From positions 2,853,501 to 2,917,500 of the forward strand of contig NZ_JAVIWJ010000001.1 of the NCBI RefSeq assembly GCF_034314105.1: a DNA stretch of 64,000 bases. The letters run 5' to 3'. The notes beneath the pieces were generated by a model that was not told the origin of the DNA, did not search any database, and saw nothing but the letters and a program-made list of their open reading frames with translations. Positions within the stretch are counted from its first letter, which is position 1, and each line of letters starts with the position of its first letter. Position numbers and translations under genes: made by a program. Origin of the DNA: Pseudomonas sp. AB6. Its GTDB lineage: Bacteria; Pseudomonadota; Gammaproteobacteria; Pseudomonadales; Pseudomonadaceae. Positions 17,646 to 28,400 of the stretch are shown piece by piece.

Positions 17646-19816
17646 TTAAAGCGTTGGGCTTACAACCCCTGCGGCATGACGCCTCGCGATCTCCTGAGTC
17701 AATTGACGCGCCAATTGGTTAATAGCTTCGGTACGTTCCTTTTGGATCAATTCTATTTGCTGCATATATTCACCAGTACGTAAGGTTGCCGACGCCCGCT
17801 CGTCTAGATCGTTAAGACGCTCGTGGAAGGGCGTCTGCACCGGTTCAAAGCGTGTGGCGTAACGCCTCTCCAAATACGCCATCCAAAAGTCTCGGGCTAC
17901 CATCGCTTGCAAAAACCCCGGTCTCCTCTCCCAATACAAGACACGTTGTTCGGCAGCGTTGATCGCTTCCTCGGTGACCCCAGCCAGACTACTAAACAGC
18001 ATGCCCCGTGGTTGAAGGGGTAAGTTCAGCCGTCGGGCCAATCCGACTCGATAAGCCAACCGGACCTCCGCCTCATCGAGCAGCGGATTGCTTGCCGACC
18101 TTATCTTAATATCGGAAAGAGCAAATCTCTCGACCTCGTCCAGTCGTTCCAGCCCCCTGGCCAGTTCGAATAATTCGGTTTCTTGCGCGCCGACCTGTGC
18201 CGACAACATAGCCTTGAAGACCAGCACCCGGATTTCCAGATTGTTGAACACTAACATCGAGCCATCGCTACAGGTTTCCGGGTGTGCCGCCAGGGCAAAC
18301 AACTCATCACGCAAGGCGCCATGGGCAGTGGCCGCTTGCATGACAGTCCAGACACGTTGAGTCAGCCCTTGCTGGTCGCTGCCATAGTCGGCAGACGCGG
18401 TTAGATCAAATAACACTCTAAAAAAATCGTAACTTTCTGGCTCAGCTTGTAACTCATTCCAAATCAAAAACCTGGCGCTCCGGTCGGCACCCGGTAATTC
18501 CGCTAACCAGAAGGCTATCGGTGATACCTCACGTTCGACATGAATCCGCTCGTTGCTGAGCCCCATTATCCTTATAGCCTCGTCGCTGAATACACGCCGA
18601 GCTCGTTCACGGGTTTGTTCATTGATGGGATTATCGTGCAACTGAATTCGACTGAATATCTCATGCGAGTCATAAAATAAGTTCTCTGGAATATCAACGA
18701 TTCGATTGTTCCGCGCATCTACAGCGGTTAAATAACCGCAGTCAACTAAACCTACGGGTAATGCGTCGACGCCGGTTCCTCGGATATTGAGTCTGGCCAG
18801 ACGACGCATCCTACCCACTTCCAACAGGGGTCCAATCGGGCAGTGGTTTAAATCCAGGTTTCTCAAGTGGGTGAGACGTTGCAGCCGCATAACTGAAGCG
18901 GCATCCAGGATCAGGGGGTTATCGCGCAAAGACAAATGGTTCAGGCTAGTATTCAAGGTTATCGCTTCTGGAACCGACGTCAGCTCATTACCATGCATGT
19001 ACAACTCGCGCAGGGTGCTGAATTGCCCTAGGAAGGCATTAGCCTCGCTGGTAGTGAGACCAAGACTGTTTACAAATAATGAACTGACATGATCGAAGCG
19101 CGCGGTTAATTGAGGAAGTACTCCCAACGACAGATGACTTAGGTACATCGTGTAACCGACAAACACTCCTTGCTCGGAGAAACGGTTTTCCGTCATCCGT
19201 TTCCAACAAAGTTTTATATGCCTGGCGGCGACACGCTTATCTTCCTCCACCGCAGCCTGAACGGTGCGGCCCCTGACACGCGATTCACTGGGCATCTCTA
19301 CCCATTGATCAAGGGTAGTTTCTAGCTTTTGATATTCCGCTTCAAGTTCACGAATTTTTCCTTGGACATAGGCAGAACGCTCACTGTTAAGCCCCGTGAA
19401 TTCTAAGCGTAATTCATCGATAAACGTTCGGACCTCAATGTCTGTCATTGCAGGAAACAGAGTTTTGACCGCCAATTGCGCCGAGTGATTTCTCGCACCG
19501 CATCCGAGCCTGGAAAACAATTGCCTAATTCTCCCGCTCATGGGATATCCAATGCGGCCGTCAGGTAGTTTATGCGGCCATTTGAGGCCGGGCTTAATGG
19601 CTTGCATACCCAAAGTGACAGCCACCTCGTCACGATGGGCAACTGCAACAGCGCCCAAAGCTTCGCGCAGCTCCGACTCTTCGTCCGCACTCGACAAGCC
19701 AATAGCCCTGCGCGAATCCGCGGGCAGCGCTTGCAGCAGGGCGCGATAAAAGGAGTCACCGCCACTTTGCGTAGCATTGCCCACACTGTCGAAGGCTTGA
19801 TAACGCTCCCCGGATT
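17646..19816 (-). pseudogene. 3' part of split toxin gene: LRR and NEL-type E3 ubiquitin ligase domains
   Basis: This is the distal half of a ~1660-codon gene cut by an IS3 element. After a helical region come leucine-rich repeats (about 300 codons in, e.g. LRELYMHGNELTSVPEAITL, NTSLNHLSLRDNPLIL, LTHLRNLDLNHCPIG). Then comes a NEL (novel E3 ligase) domain with the segment HPETCSDGSMLVFNNLEIRVL. This carries the CxD catalytic pattern known from IpaH/SspH/SlrP-type ligases, where the cysteine receives ubiquitin. NEL ligases work only in eukaryotic cells, so this is a predicted host-directed effector. The frame stays open 34 bases into the IS, reaching an ATG at 19850 inside the IS end; whether this rescues expression is unknown. 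Confidence 0.85.
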
Positions 19817-19867
19817 TGAACTGCGCCCCAAATGTTGGACACCCATCCAACTACCGGGGTGTTTTTC

Positions 19868-20404
19868 ATGGGTAAATATTCAACGCAGTTCAAGCGGTCC
19901 GCCATCAATGCTTTCCTTGAGCGCGGTCAAGGTTTTCGTCACATAGCCGCTCAATTTCAGATGGACCCTACGTTGCTCCGTCGTTGGGTGGCGGCCTACG
20001 AGCTGCACGGGGAAGCCAGCCTGCAGGGGCGTATGAAGGAACATGGTCCCGAGTTCAAACTGTCCGTTGTCCAGCACATGGAGCGTGAGAAGTTGTCATT
20101 TCGGCAAACGGCTGCGATTTTCAATCTGGGCAATTCAACGCAGATAGGCAGATGGCAGCAGCAATATTACAGTGGCGGCATCGAAGCCCTGACGTCAGGG
20201 AAAAAAGGCCCACGTAACGTTATGCCAAAGCCCCCCGCCAAGCCCCGCAAACCGGCAGTGCTCACCGACGAAGAGCGCGCCCACAAAGAGTTGCTCGACG
20301 AACTTCAGTACCTGCGCATGGAGAACGCCTACCTAAAAAAGTTAAAGGTGTTAGGCGAGGAGGCGATGAGGCGGGACAAAGAAGCGAAGAAAAAGCCTGG
20401 GTAG
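19868..20404 (+). CDS. IS3-family transposase OrfA
   Basis: The 178-residue product starts MGKYSTQFKRSAINAFLERG. It carries two helix-turn-helix modules (about residues 8-50: IAAQFQMDPTLLRRWVAAYE; about 60-105: FRQTAAIFNLGNSTQIGRWQ) that bind the IS ends, then a coiled-coil/leucine-zipper segment LLDELQYLRMENAYLKKLKVL (about 142-162) for multimerisation. The zipper coding region contains the frameshift signal. As in other IS3 elements, OrfA alone probably acts as a regulator, while the OrfAB fusion is the active transposase. Confidence 0.92.
   Translation: MGKYSTQFKRSAINAFLERGQGFRHIAAQFQMDPTLLRRWVAAYELHGEASLQGRMKEHGPEFKLSVVQHMEREKLSFRQTAAIFNLGNSTQIGRWQQQYYSGGIEALTSGKKGPRNVMPKPPAKPRKPAVLTDEERAHKELLDELQYLRMENAYLKKLKVLGEEAMRRDKEAKKKPG
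20335..20341 (+). promoter_or_regulatory. Programmed -1 frameshift site (A AAA AAG)
   Basis: The heptamer A-AAA-AAG is in the right phase of OrfA (codons AAA AAG = Lys-Lys in AYLKKLK). Slipping back one base here enters the OrfB frame, which stays open to its stop at 21234 with no intervening stop codon. This is the canonical IS3-family arrangement for making OrfAB. Confidence 0.85.
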
Positions 20405-21234
20405 TCACTGAGCTGAGGAGCGATTTTCCAATCGACGCCCTGCTCAAGCTGGTCGGCTTGGCACGCAGTACTTACTACTATCAGGTCAAGGTACTGGCTG
20501 CCGGGGATAAATTTGCTCCGCTGAAAGCCTCTATTCAGACTATCCAGGACCAGCATAAGGGCCGCTATGGCTATCGCCGGATGACCGCCACGCTGCTCAA
20601 GGGCGGGTGGATAGTGAACAGCAAAACGGTACGCAGGCTGATGGCCGAACTAAACCTCAAGTGCACGGTGCGAGCCAAGAAGTATAAATCGTACAAAGGC
20701 CCTGAGGGGCAGGTAGCACCTAACACGTTGGCTCGGCAATTCGAGGCCGACCAGCCGAATGAGAAATGGGTGACCGACGTTACCGAGTTCAAGGTAGCCG
20801 GTGAAAAGCTCTACCTGTCGCCGATACTGGACTTGTACAACGGAGAGATCGTGGCGTACCAGACAGACACCAGCCCTCGCTACGCCTTGGTGGGCAACAT
20901 GCTGGAAAAGGCGTTGAAGCGCTTGCCAGAGGGCGCCAAACCGATGGTGCACTCGGATCAGGGCTGGCAGTACCGCTACCACATCTACCGAAATCGTCTG
21001 GAAGAAATGAGCTTGGAACAGAGTATGTCGCGCAAGGGTAACTGCCATGACAATGCCACGATGGAGAGCTTTTTCGGCACACTGAAATCAGAGTTTTTCT
21101 ACCGGGAGCGCTTCGACAGCGTTGCTCAGTTAGAGGCTGGACTGGATGAATACATCCATTACTACAACCACGAACGTATCAAAATGAAGCTCAACGGCTT
21201 GAGTCCAGTGGCATACAGAACTCAGGCCGCGTAG
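20341..21234 (+). CDS. IS3-family transposase OrfB part (DDE integrase)
   Basis: Expressed by -1 frameshift as the C-terminal part of OrfAB. It contains the HTH_21-like segment DQHKGRYGYRRMTATLLKGG and an rve/DDE catalytic core with Asp in KWVTDVTEF, Asp in MVHSDQGWQYR and Glu in NATMESFFGTLKSE. This is the full DDE triad with the usual D-35-E spacing of the last two, and the final block is YIHYYNHERIKMKLNGLSPV. If translated alone it could begin at a TTG near 20458. No defect is visible, so the element may still be mobile. Confidence 0.92.
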   Translation, partial: VKGVRRGGDEAGQRSEEKAWVVTELRSDFPIDALLKLVGLARSTYYYQVKVLAAGDKFAPLKASIQTIQDQHKGRYGYRRMTATLLKGGWIVNSKTVRRLMAELNLKCTVRAKKYKSYKGPEGQVAPNTLARQFEADQPNEKWVTDVTEFKVAGEKLYLSPILDLYNGEIVAYQTDTSPRYALVGNMLEKALKRLPEGAKPMVHSDQGWQYRYHIYRNRLEEMSLEQSMSRKGNCHDNATMESFFGTLKSEFFYRERFDSVAQLEAGLDEYIHYYNHERIKMKLNGLSPVAYRTQAA

Positions 21235-21275
21235 CTTATTCAATCACTGTCCAACATTTGGGGCGCAGTTCAATT

Positions 21276-24093
21276 TCACCAGTACCCAACGCAACGTCGC
21301 GGATGGGTCTCCCACGCTGTCGAGTAATTCACCGGAGAACGTGCTTTCGCGGATCTCAAGCGCCACATTTGCAGGCCAGCCAGGCAAACGTGAGAGCAAA
21401 CGTAAGCCGACTGTATTGATGTCCGGGTGATCGACACCCTTGAAGTAAAACCCCTCGTTGACACGATTCAAGCGCACCTGCTGCTGATACTCGCGCGCCT
21501 GCTCTGCAATACGCAGTGGCAACCGCGACGAGGTATTCATTTGAGAAACTTCTTGGGCGCTGGCCGACTCGATAATTTCATTGGCCACGAGCGTAGGTAT
21601 GGCTGGAAAATCTCGTTGGATCAGCTTTACTGGCGCGGCGTCAGAAAGTGACTGATGTCGGTAAACACTTTCATGCAAAGAGCGCCTTCGCTGGCCTGCG
21701 AGTTCGGCGAGTTGCCGGGCCAACCGGCTGCTTTGACTTTGTTCGCGGGTGTTGTATTCGCCTAATAGTGTCTCGATTTCTTCTGATTTGAGAGCCGTCA
21801 GAATAGACGTGATGACATCGTCGATTTGCCCTGGCAAATACCTAAGGTCAATCGAAGGCAACGCAGTCTCGGCGCTGCCAAAAACCTTGAGAACGGCGCC
21901 CTGTGCATCGAGCAAACGTACCGACCGCTGTTCAGGCCAGCCGGACAATATCGTCAGTAGTTCCACATAAGGATCAATGTGTGGGCACCTGATGTCATGG
22001 AGGTTGCCGCTGTTCATAGCCTCTATAAAACCATCGATTTGATTCTCAATCTGGAATCTAAGGATTGAATCACTCAACAAGGCAGGCGGCTTGAGGCTTT
22101 CCACATGAATCTGACGTAACAGCGCTTCATCCACTTGGGTGACCGCAAGAATACGGTCGATAGTGAGCTCGGACATTCCATCCAAAGCCGGATGCAATCG
22201 TTTGAATGCAGTGTGCACGTCCCAGCCCATTGGGTTCTCACCCTCATGGCGCCAAGCGCCAGTGTTGTTATGGCTGAGAACAGGCGAATAGGCGTTGGCG
22301 TCGATAGGGTGATGCAGACGCCATTTGTTTAACGCGGTATCGAATTTGACTTGATAAAGTTTGCCTGCCAAAGGCAAATAGTTTTTGCCATTGACCTCAA
22401 CCCGCGCTTCCGCATTCGCCATCACCCAATTAGGTAAGGTTACGTCTTGCTGAAACGGGGCCAGATCGGGTTTCCACAGTCGAGTTTGGCCATTTTTCAG
22501 CTTTATTGGCACAAGGTGTTCTATAAATGCTGAAGGAACGCTTGCAACGGAGGCCGCGTTAGCACCAACCGCCATCGCACCCGCAAATGCAATATTTTCA
22601 GCGGCCTCGAAGAGATGAGTAAGGGCTTCATCAATTTCGCCGTCTTGCCAGTCGATAACTCCGACGAAGATATCGGACAATACTTGCTCTACCGCCACTA
22701 CGGCCATCGCAGCACCCAGCACCGGAATAAAAAACGAGGCGATATTGAGCAAATCCATACCTGACGACTCAAAGGCCTGCAGCCTTCGCATGCGAGTTTT
22801 TTGATCCTCGTCATTGGTGGGAACTGCCAGTACCCGTGAATCTCCATACGTTTTGGTCAGCAGATGTTCATACAACATTTGGAACGGCGCCCCAGAGTGC
22901 GCAAACTTTTCCAGCGACATTTTGGCTTGCGGGTCGAATACTCGCTCGCGCAGACCGCTACTCAGGAGATTGCCATCCAATGGACGCAGCGGCTTAAGGC
23001 GCTCGTTAAGCCGTTGAAAAAACCGCTGGCTTTCGCCCAAACTGATGAAGCGCCTAAAATACTCCTGATAGGCTTCGCCCGAGAGTTTGCGGCGTAGCGC
23101 GTCAGTGAATGCCCTGAACGACACATACTCTTTGAGCGGATGGTCAGGCTCCCCTGGCATGTACACCACGCATGGCAAGGTGCCATCGTCTTTTTTGTCA
23201 GGCTCAATCAACAGGGCGCCAAATAACATACTCCCATGCTCGTCAATCGACTCCAGCAATCGCAACCAACAATGGCGCACCGGTTCCGCACCCCACATTG
23301 GCGTGCTTCCCGACGTGGTCAATGCCAACATCATTTCGTAGGCGGACTGAGAAATCTGGTTTTTCATCCGTGCGATATGAGCCAGAACTTGAACATTGTC
23401 TTGTTCGTTGCATTGAAACTTGCTTGCAACCTCAGACGCCAACTCCTCAGCCGATTGGCCTGGCAAAGCCGCCGGCTTGAAAATGCTGTCTAGATGGCGT
23501 TGATAACGGGCGCCTAAATCAAGGGTGCGGCACATCTGGGCAAATTTCGCGGCCTTGATATCGATAACTCCGGAATAGGTATAACGAAACCGTGGATAGC
23601 TGCCATTCACGCCGGTGCCCGTAACCAATTGCATTTGCAAGCCGTCATGAGGGAGTAACGCGGCACCGCGCTCAAATCCACCCTCTTGTACTTCGAACAA
23701 CTCAAAGTTCTGCAGCGCGGCTTGAAGCAAACTTTGCCTGAACGGGCGACGTCGATCCACACCCAAGAACGTTTGACTGTGTACCGTTACCAAATCGTTC
23801 TCGTGCAGATCCAGACGAAGATCGAAGGTATCAATCAACGCCTTTTCCAGCAACGGCTCGGCAAAGGCTTTAACGGAAGATATTTTTTGTCGCAGTGGCT
23901 TAAGGTCGCGCCGTGAAAACAGGCTGAACAACTGACTTTTGCGCAATGCCGCCCTAAGTTCCGTAGAAGCGGCGCTGTACCAAACAGGCAGGCGACTTTT
24001 TACCAATGCATGGTTGGCTCGATGCTGCTTCCACGGTTCAAAAACATCATCGTCATGAGAAGTTGCAGGAGTAATGCTGGAGGTATCTGACAT
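21276..24093 (-). pseudogene. 5' part of split toxin gene: dermonecrotic-toxin-like (DUF6543) region
   Basis: This is the proximal ~939 codons of the gene interrupted by the IS. It begins MSDTSSITPATSHDDDVFEP and is a long soluble region of the type Pseudomonas annotations call 'dermonecrotic toxin domain' (DUF6543). One amphipathic/hydrophobic stretch near residues 452-530 (IASFFIPVLGAAMAVVAVEQ ... ENIAFAGAMAVGANAASVAS) might insert into membranes. In its present state the frame runs ten codons into the IS (NCAPNVGQ) and stops. The native product with the 3' half would be about 1662 residues. No secretion signal is visible at the N-terminus and no secretion genes adjoin it; a type III or other route is unproven. 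Low-level expression of this truncated toxin is possible. Confidence 0.82.
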
Positions 24094-24169
24094 CGAAAAT
24101 AGCCTTATTACAACTTAGGAAGTCGTTAAGGTTATGTTTTCGAAAGTGTGAACAAGCTATAACAAGATA

Positions 24170-24196
24170 GCACCCGGGCTTTTTATGTCCGGGTGC
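24170..24196 (-). terminator. Probable terminator of the FabH2-type gene
   Basis: The stem GCACCCGG / CCGGGTGC has an 11-nt loop and is followed on the minus strand by a weak T-rich stretch. It lies 18 bp beyond the synthase stop codon and separates it from the toxin gene. Confidence 0.55.
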
Positions 24197-24213
24197 CGCT
24201 CAGCAGATTTTAA

Positions 24214-25335
24214 TTAGTGTTTGCGCAAAATGACGCTGCCGATGGAGTACCCCGCGCCAAACGAACTGAGTACCGCCAGTGCGCCAGTCGGCAGGTCGTC
24301 TTGGTAGGTGTGAAACGCGATGACTGAACCCGCCGAACTGGTGTTGGCGTAAGTGTCGAGAATCACCGGCGCCTCTTGCACCGTAGCTTCGCGGCCCAGC
24401 AGCTTCTTCACGATCAAGTGATTCATGCTGAGGTTGGCCTGATGCAGCCAAAAACGCTTGATATCACCAACGTTCAGATTGTTTTCCTGCAGATGGGTAG
24501 CGATCAGCTCAGCGACCATGGGGCACACGTCGCGGAACACTTTGCGGCCTTCCTGCACAAACAGCTTGTCTGGCGCACCAATCCCTTCTTCCGCTGCCCG
24601 GTTGAGGAAGCCAAAGTTGTTGCGAATGGTGTTGGAGAATTTGGTCAACAGTTTGGTGCTGACAATATCGAACTGGTGGGGCGAAGTTGCCAGATCGGCT
24701 CGCTCAACCAGTACGGCAGTCGCCCCATCGCCAAAAATAAAGTGGCTGTCGCGGTCGCGAAAATTCAAATGACCTGTGCAGATTTCCGGGCTGATCACCA
24801 ATATTGCACGGGCCTGACCCAGTTGCACGGTGTTGCACGCTTGTTGGATGCCGAACGTAGCTGAGGAACAGGCCACGTTCATATCGAAGCCGAAACCGTG
24901 AACACCCAGCGCTTCCTGAATTTCGATGGAGATCGCCGGGTAAGCACGTTGCAGGTTGGAGCAAGCAACGATCACACCGTCGATATCAGCAGCGGTCTTG
25001 CCAGCGCGCTGGAGCGCTTGTTCGGCGGCAGCGACACCCATCTGACAGAGGATTGACCACTCGTCATTGGAGCGTTCCGGCAATCGCGGGGCCATACGTT
25101 TTGGGTCGAGAATACCTTCCTTGTCCATAACGAAGCGACTTTTGATACCGGACGCCTTCTCGATGAAGGCCGCGTTAGACTCAGTCAAGGCTTGCAAGTC
25201 GCCACTTTCGATTGCGGCCGCGTTCTCGGAATTAAACAGTGCAACATAGGCATTAAACGACTGCACCAGCTCATCGTTGGAAATGCTGTTGGCTGGGGTA
25301 AAAAGACCAGTGCCACTGATGACGACGTTATACAC
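24214..25335 (-). CDS. Beta-ketoacyl-ACP synthase III family protein (FabH2 type)
   Basis: A thiolase-fold condensing enzyme of 373 residues with the FabH catalytic triad: Cys in NVACSSATFGIQ (about residue 151), His in FWLHQANLSMNHL (about 297) and Asn in DTYANTSSAGSVI (about 329). It is longer than housekeeping FabH (~320 aa), with an insertion around residues 30-75. This matches the P. aeruginosa PA3286-type enzyme, which condenses medium-chain acyl-CoA (octanoyl-CoA shunt from beta-oxidation) with malonyl-ACP. The nearby fadD pair and MaoC gene fit a fatty-acid context. Substrate assignment is by resemblance only. Confidence 0.88.
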   Translation of the reverse strand: MYNVVISGTGLFTPANSISNDELVQSFNAYVALFNSENAAAIESGDLQALTESNAAFIEKASGIKSRFVMDKEGILDPKRMAPRLPERSNDEWSILCQMGVAAAEQALQRAGKTAADIDGVIVACSNLQRAYPAISIEIQEALGVHGFGFDMNVACSSATFGIQQACNTVQLGQARAILVISPEICTGHLNFRDRDSHFIFGDGATAVLVERADLATSPHQFDIVSTKLLTKFSNTIRNNFGFLNRAAEEGIGAPDKLFVQEGRKVFRDVCPMVAELIATHLQENNLNVGDIKRFWLHQANLSMNHLIVKKLLGREATVQEAPVILDTYANTSSAGSVIAFHTYQDDLPTGALAVLSSFGAGYSIGSVILRKH

Positions 25336-25493
25336 GGTCGTTCCTCTCTTATTTGATCGTCGCGGACAACGACCTGCGGGTCATGAGCACTGGCACCAAC
25401 GTACCAATGCAGAAATTAGGCGCGAAGTGTGCCATAACGGGCCGATTTCCGCGCTATCGAGGCGCATTAATGGCACAAAGTCCCCGACACCTA

Positions 25494-28400
25494 TCAACTG
25501 TCGACCTGGCCCCACTGCTTGCTCAGTCGCTTATCGGAAATCGGCACTTTAGTGCCCAGTTGCTGAGCGAACAGCGACACCCGATATTCCTCCATCCACC
25601 AGCGATAGATCACCAACTCATCGTCACGTTTACCTTCCTGTGCATGCTTTCTGGCGCGGGTTTGATACTGGTCCCATAGCCCTGCGAGCTCGCCACTCCA
25701 GACGCGGTCTTTCTGCGCCTGAGTGGAAAGTTTTTCCAGGCGCATTTCGACGGACTTCAAATAACGCGGCAATTCCTTTAGCCACTGCATAGGGGTCTCG
25801 CGGACAAAGCCTGGATACACCAGATGACTCAGCTGGGATTTGATGTCATTGAGCGCCACGGCTTGGGCCAAGTCGATCTTGCCCTTGAAGCGCTTCTGCA
25901 AACCGTGCCACAGGGTCAGGATCTCCAGCGTCAGCTTCGCCAAACGCTCGGCGTGCTCGGTCCAGCCGCCGCGTTTGCGTTCTGCCAACCCTGCCAGCCC
26001 GGCACCATCGCGGGGCAGGTTGGCTTCGCCGTCAAGAATGCAGCTGTCGAGACTGGCGAGCAGAATGTCCTCAATCAAGCCATCGACCCGGCCTAGATCC
26101 CGATGCAGCAGCGCCAACTCGGTTTGTCCCGGCAACTTGCCGCGCAGAAATTTGGCCGGTTCGGCGAGCTGCTGTAGCAACAACCGCTGCAGGGCGCGGC
26201 GGTGTTGGAATTCGGCTTCGGCAGGTGTTGAGAACCGCCCTTCTTTGACCGTGCCCGACTCTTCAACCAACGCGGGGTAGACCGTCATCGACAGCCCGGC
26301 AATGTTCTGCTGAGTTTTTTGCGCTACCGGGGCGAAGACCTTGGCTTCCACCGGGAGCTGACTTTTGGCTGTCTGCGGCACGGCAAGCGCGGCTTGGCTG
26401 GCTTCGGCGAAGCGTGCCGTCAAGGCATCCAGTTCACGCCCTTCACCGAGGAATTTACCGTTGCCGTCGAGGATTTCCAGATTCATCTTCAGATGGTTTT
26501 CGAGCTGCTGAGCCGCCTCGCCCCACGCTTCGTCCGCCACCCGTGCGCCAGTCATGCGCAGCAATTCGCGGCCTAACGCTTGGGGCAACGAACCTTCGCC
26601 GAAGGTAATGCGCTCCAGCGCAGCCTTAATGAAGTCCGGCACCGGCACGAAATTTTTGCGGGTGGCTTTGGGCAGGTTGCGCACCAGTGCAATGCACTTG
26701 GTTTCCAGCAACCCCGGCACCAACCACTCCAGCCGCTCGGCGGGCAACATCGGCAGTAGCGGCGCAGGAACGCGCAACGTTACGCCGTCTCGGGGGTGGT
26801 TCGGCTCAAAGTGGTAACTCAACGCCAGTGTCAGGTCACCCAACCGCAGCGTGTCCGGGTAATACGCCGCTGTGATTTCGCTGGCTTCGCGGGCCAGCAC
26901 GTCTTCCTCGCGCATGATCAATAGCTGAGGATTTTTTTGGCTTTCAACCTTGTACCAACTGTCGAAGGTCGCGGTTTGATGAATCTCTGCTGGAACACGT
27001 GCCTCGTAGAAGCTGAACAGCGTGTCTTCGTCGGCCAAGATGTCACGGCGACGGGCCTTGGCTTCCAACTCGTCAAGGGTCTCCAGCAGTCTGGTGTTGG
27101 CGGTCAGGCACTTGGCGCGAGATAGAATTTCACCGCGCACCAGGCCTTCGCGAATGAACAATTCCCGTGAAACCGCAGGGTCGATCGGGCCGTAGTGCAC
27201 CGGCCGCCGAGCGACCACGATCAGGCCGAACAAGGTAATTTGCTCGAACGCGACCACCTGCCCGCGCTTTTTCTCCCAATGCGGCTCGAAATGATTTTTC
27301 TTGATCAAATGCCCGGCCAGCGGCTCGATCCAGTCCGCATCGATCTTGGCTACCATGCGCGCATACAACTTGGTGGTCTCGACCAACTCAGCGGCCATCA
27401 GCCATTGCGGGCGCTTCTTGCCCAACCCGGACGAGGGGTGAATCCAGAAACGCCGTTGCCGGGCGCCAAGGTAGTCACCCTCTTCGGCTTTCTGCCCGAT
27501 CTGACTGAGCAAACCGGAGAGCACTGCCTTGTGCAGCTTGGCGTAATCGGCCGGTTCTTTGTTGACCGTGAGCTGCAAGTCGCGGCAGATCAGGCTCAAC
27601 TGCCGATGAGAGTCGCGCCACTCGCGCAGGCGCAAGTAGTTCAGGAAGTTTTTTCGGCACCAGTTGCGTAGCGGGCTGGCGGTCAAGGCCAGGCGCTGCT
27701 CTTCAAAGCCGCGCCATAGATTGACCAGCCCGGCAAAGTCGGAATCGATGTCTTTCCATTGCGCATGGGCCTGATCGGCCGCCTGCTGCCGCTCAGGCGG
27801 ACGTTCGCGGACGTCTTGCACGGACATAGCGCTGGCGACGATCAATATCTCTTGCAAGCTGCCTTGGTGGGCGGCTTCGAGCAACATGCGACCCATGCGC
27901 GGGTCCACCGGCAACCGCGCCAACTGGCGACCCAGCGGCGTCAGCTGGTTGTCGCGGTTGACCGCTGACAGCTCTTGCAGCAGGTTGAAACCGTCGGTAA
28001 TGGCTTTGCCGTCAGGGGGTTCAATGAACGGGAAGTCGGTGATCTCGCCCAGACGCAAATGCAGCATTTGCAGGATCACGGCGGCGAGGTTGGTCCGCAA
28101 GATTTCCGGATCGGTGAATTGCGGCCGACCGTTGAAATCTTCTTCGCTGTACAAGCGTACGCACAAACCCGGCTCGACCCGGCCGCAACGGCCTTTGCGC
28201 TGGTTGGCGCTGGCCTGGGAAACGGCCTCGATCGGCAAGCGCTGAACTTTGGAGCGATAGCTGTAGCGACTGATCCGCGCTGTACCGCTGTCAATCACGT
28301 AACGAATGCCTGGCACGGTCAGCGAAGTTTCGGCCACGTTGGTCGCCAACACCACACGACGCCCCGGATGGGACTGAAATATTCGCTGTTGCTCGGCCGG

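Larger units (their letters stand above)
19817..21272 (+). mobile_element. IS3-family insertion sequence (IS150-like), 1456 bp
   Basis: The element has perfect 25-bp terminal inverted repeats starting TGAACTGCGCCCC and ending GGGGCGCAGTTCA (19817-19841 and 21248-21272), i.e. the TG...CA ends typical of IS3. Between them lie two overlapping frames: an OrfA with helix-turn-helix domains and an OrfB with a DDE integrase domain, joined by a -1 slippery site. All parts look intact. It sits inside the NEL-effector gene and runs opposite to it. The subgroup (IS150) is inferred from the double HTH in OrfA and from the overall length. Confidence 0.93.
19814..21275. repeat. 3-bp target-site duplication (ATT) flanking the IS
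   Basis: ATT stands immediately outside both ends of the element (19814-19816 and 21273-21275). Removing the element and one ATT rejoins the host gene in frame, giving ...RWVLVKSGERYQAFDS.... Three-base duplications are normal for the IS3 family. Confidence 0.85.
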
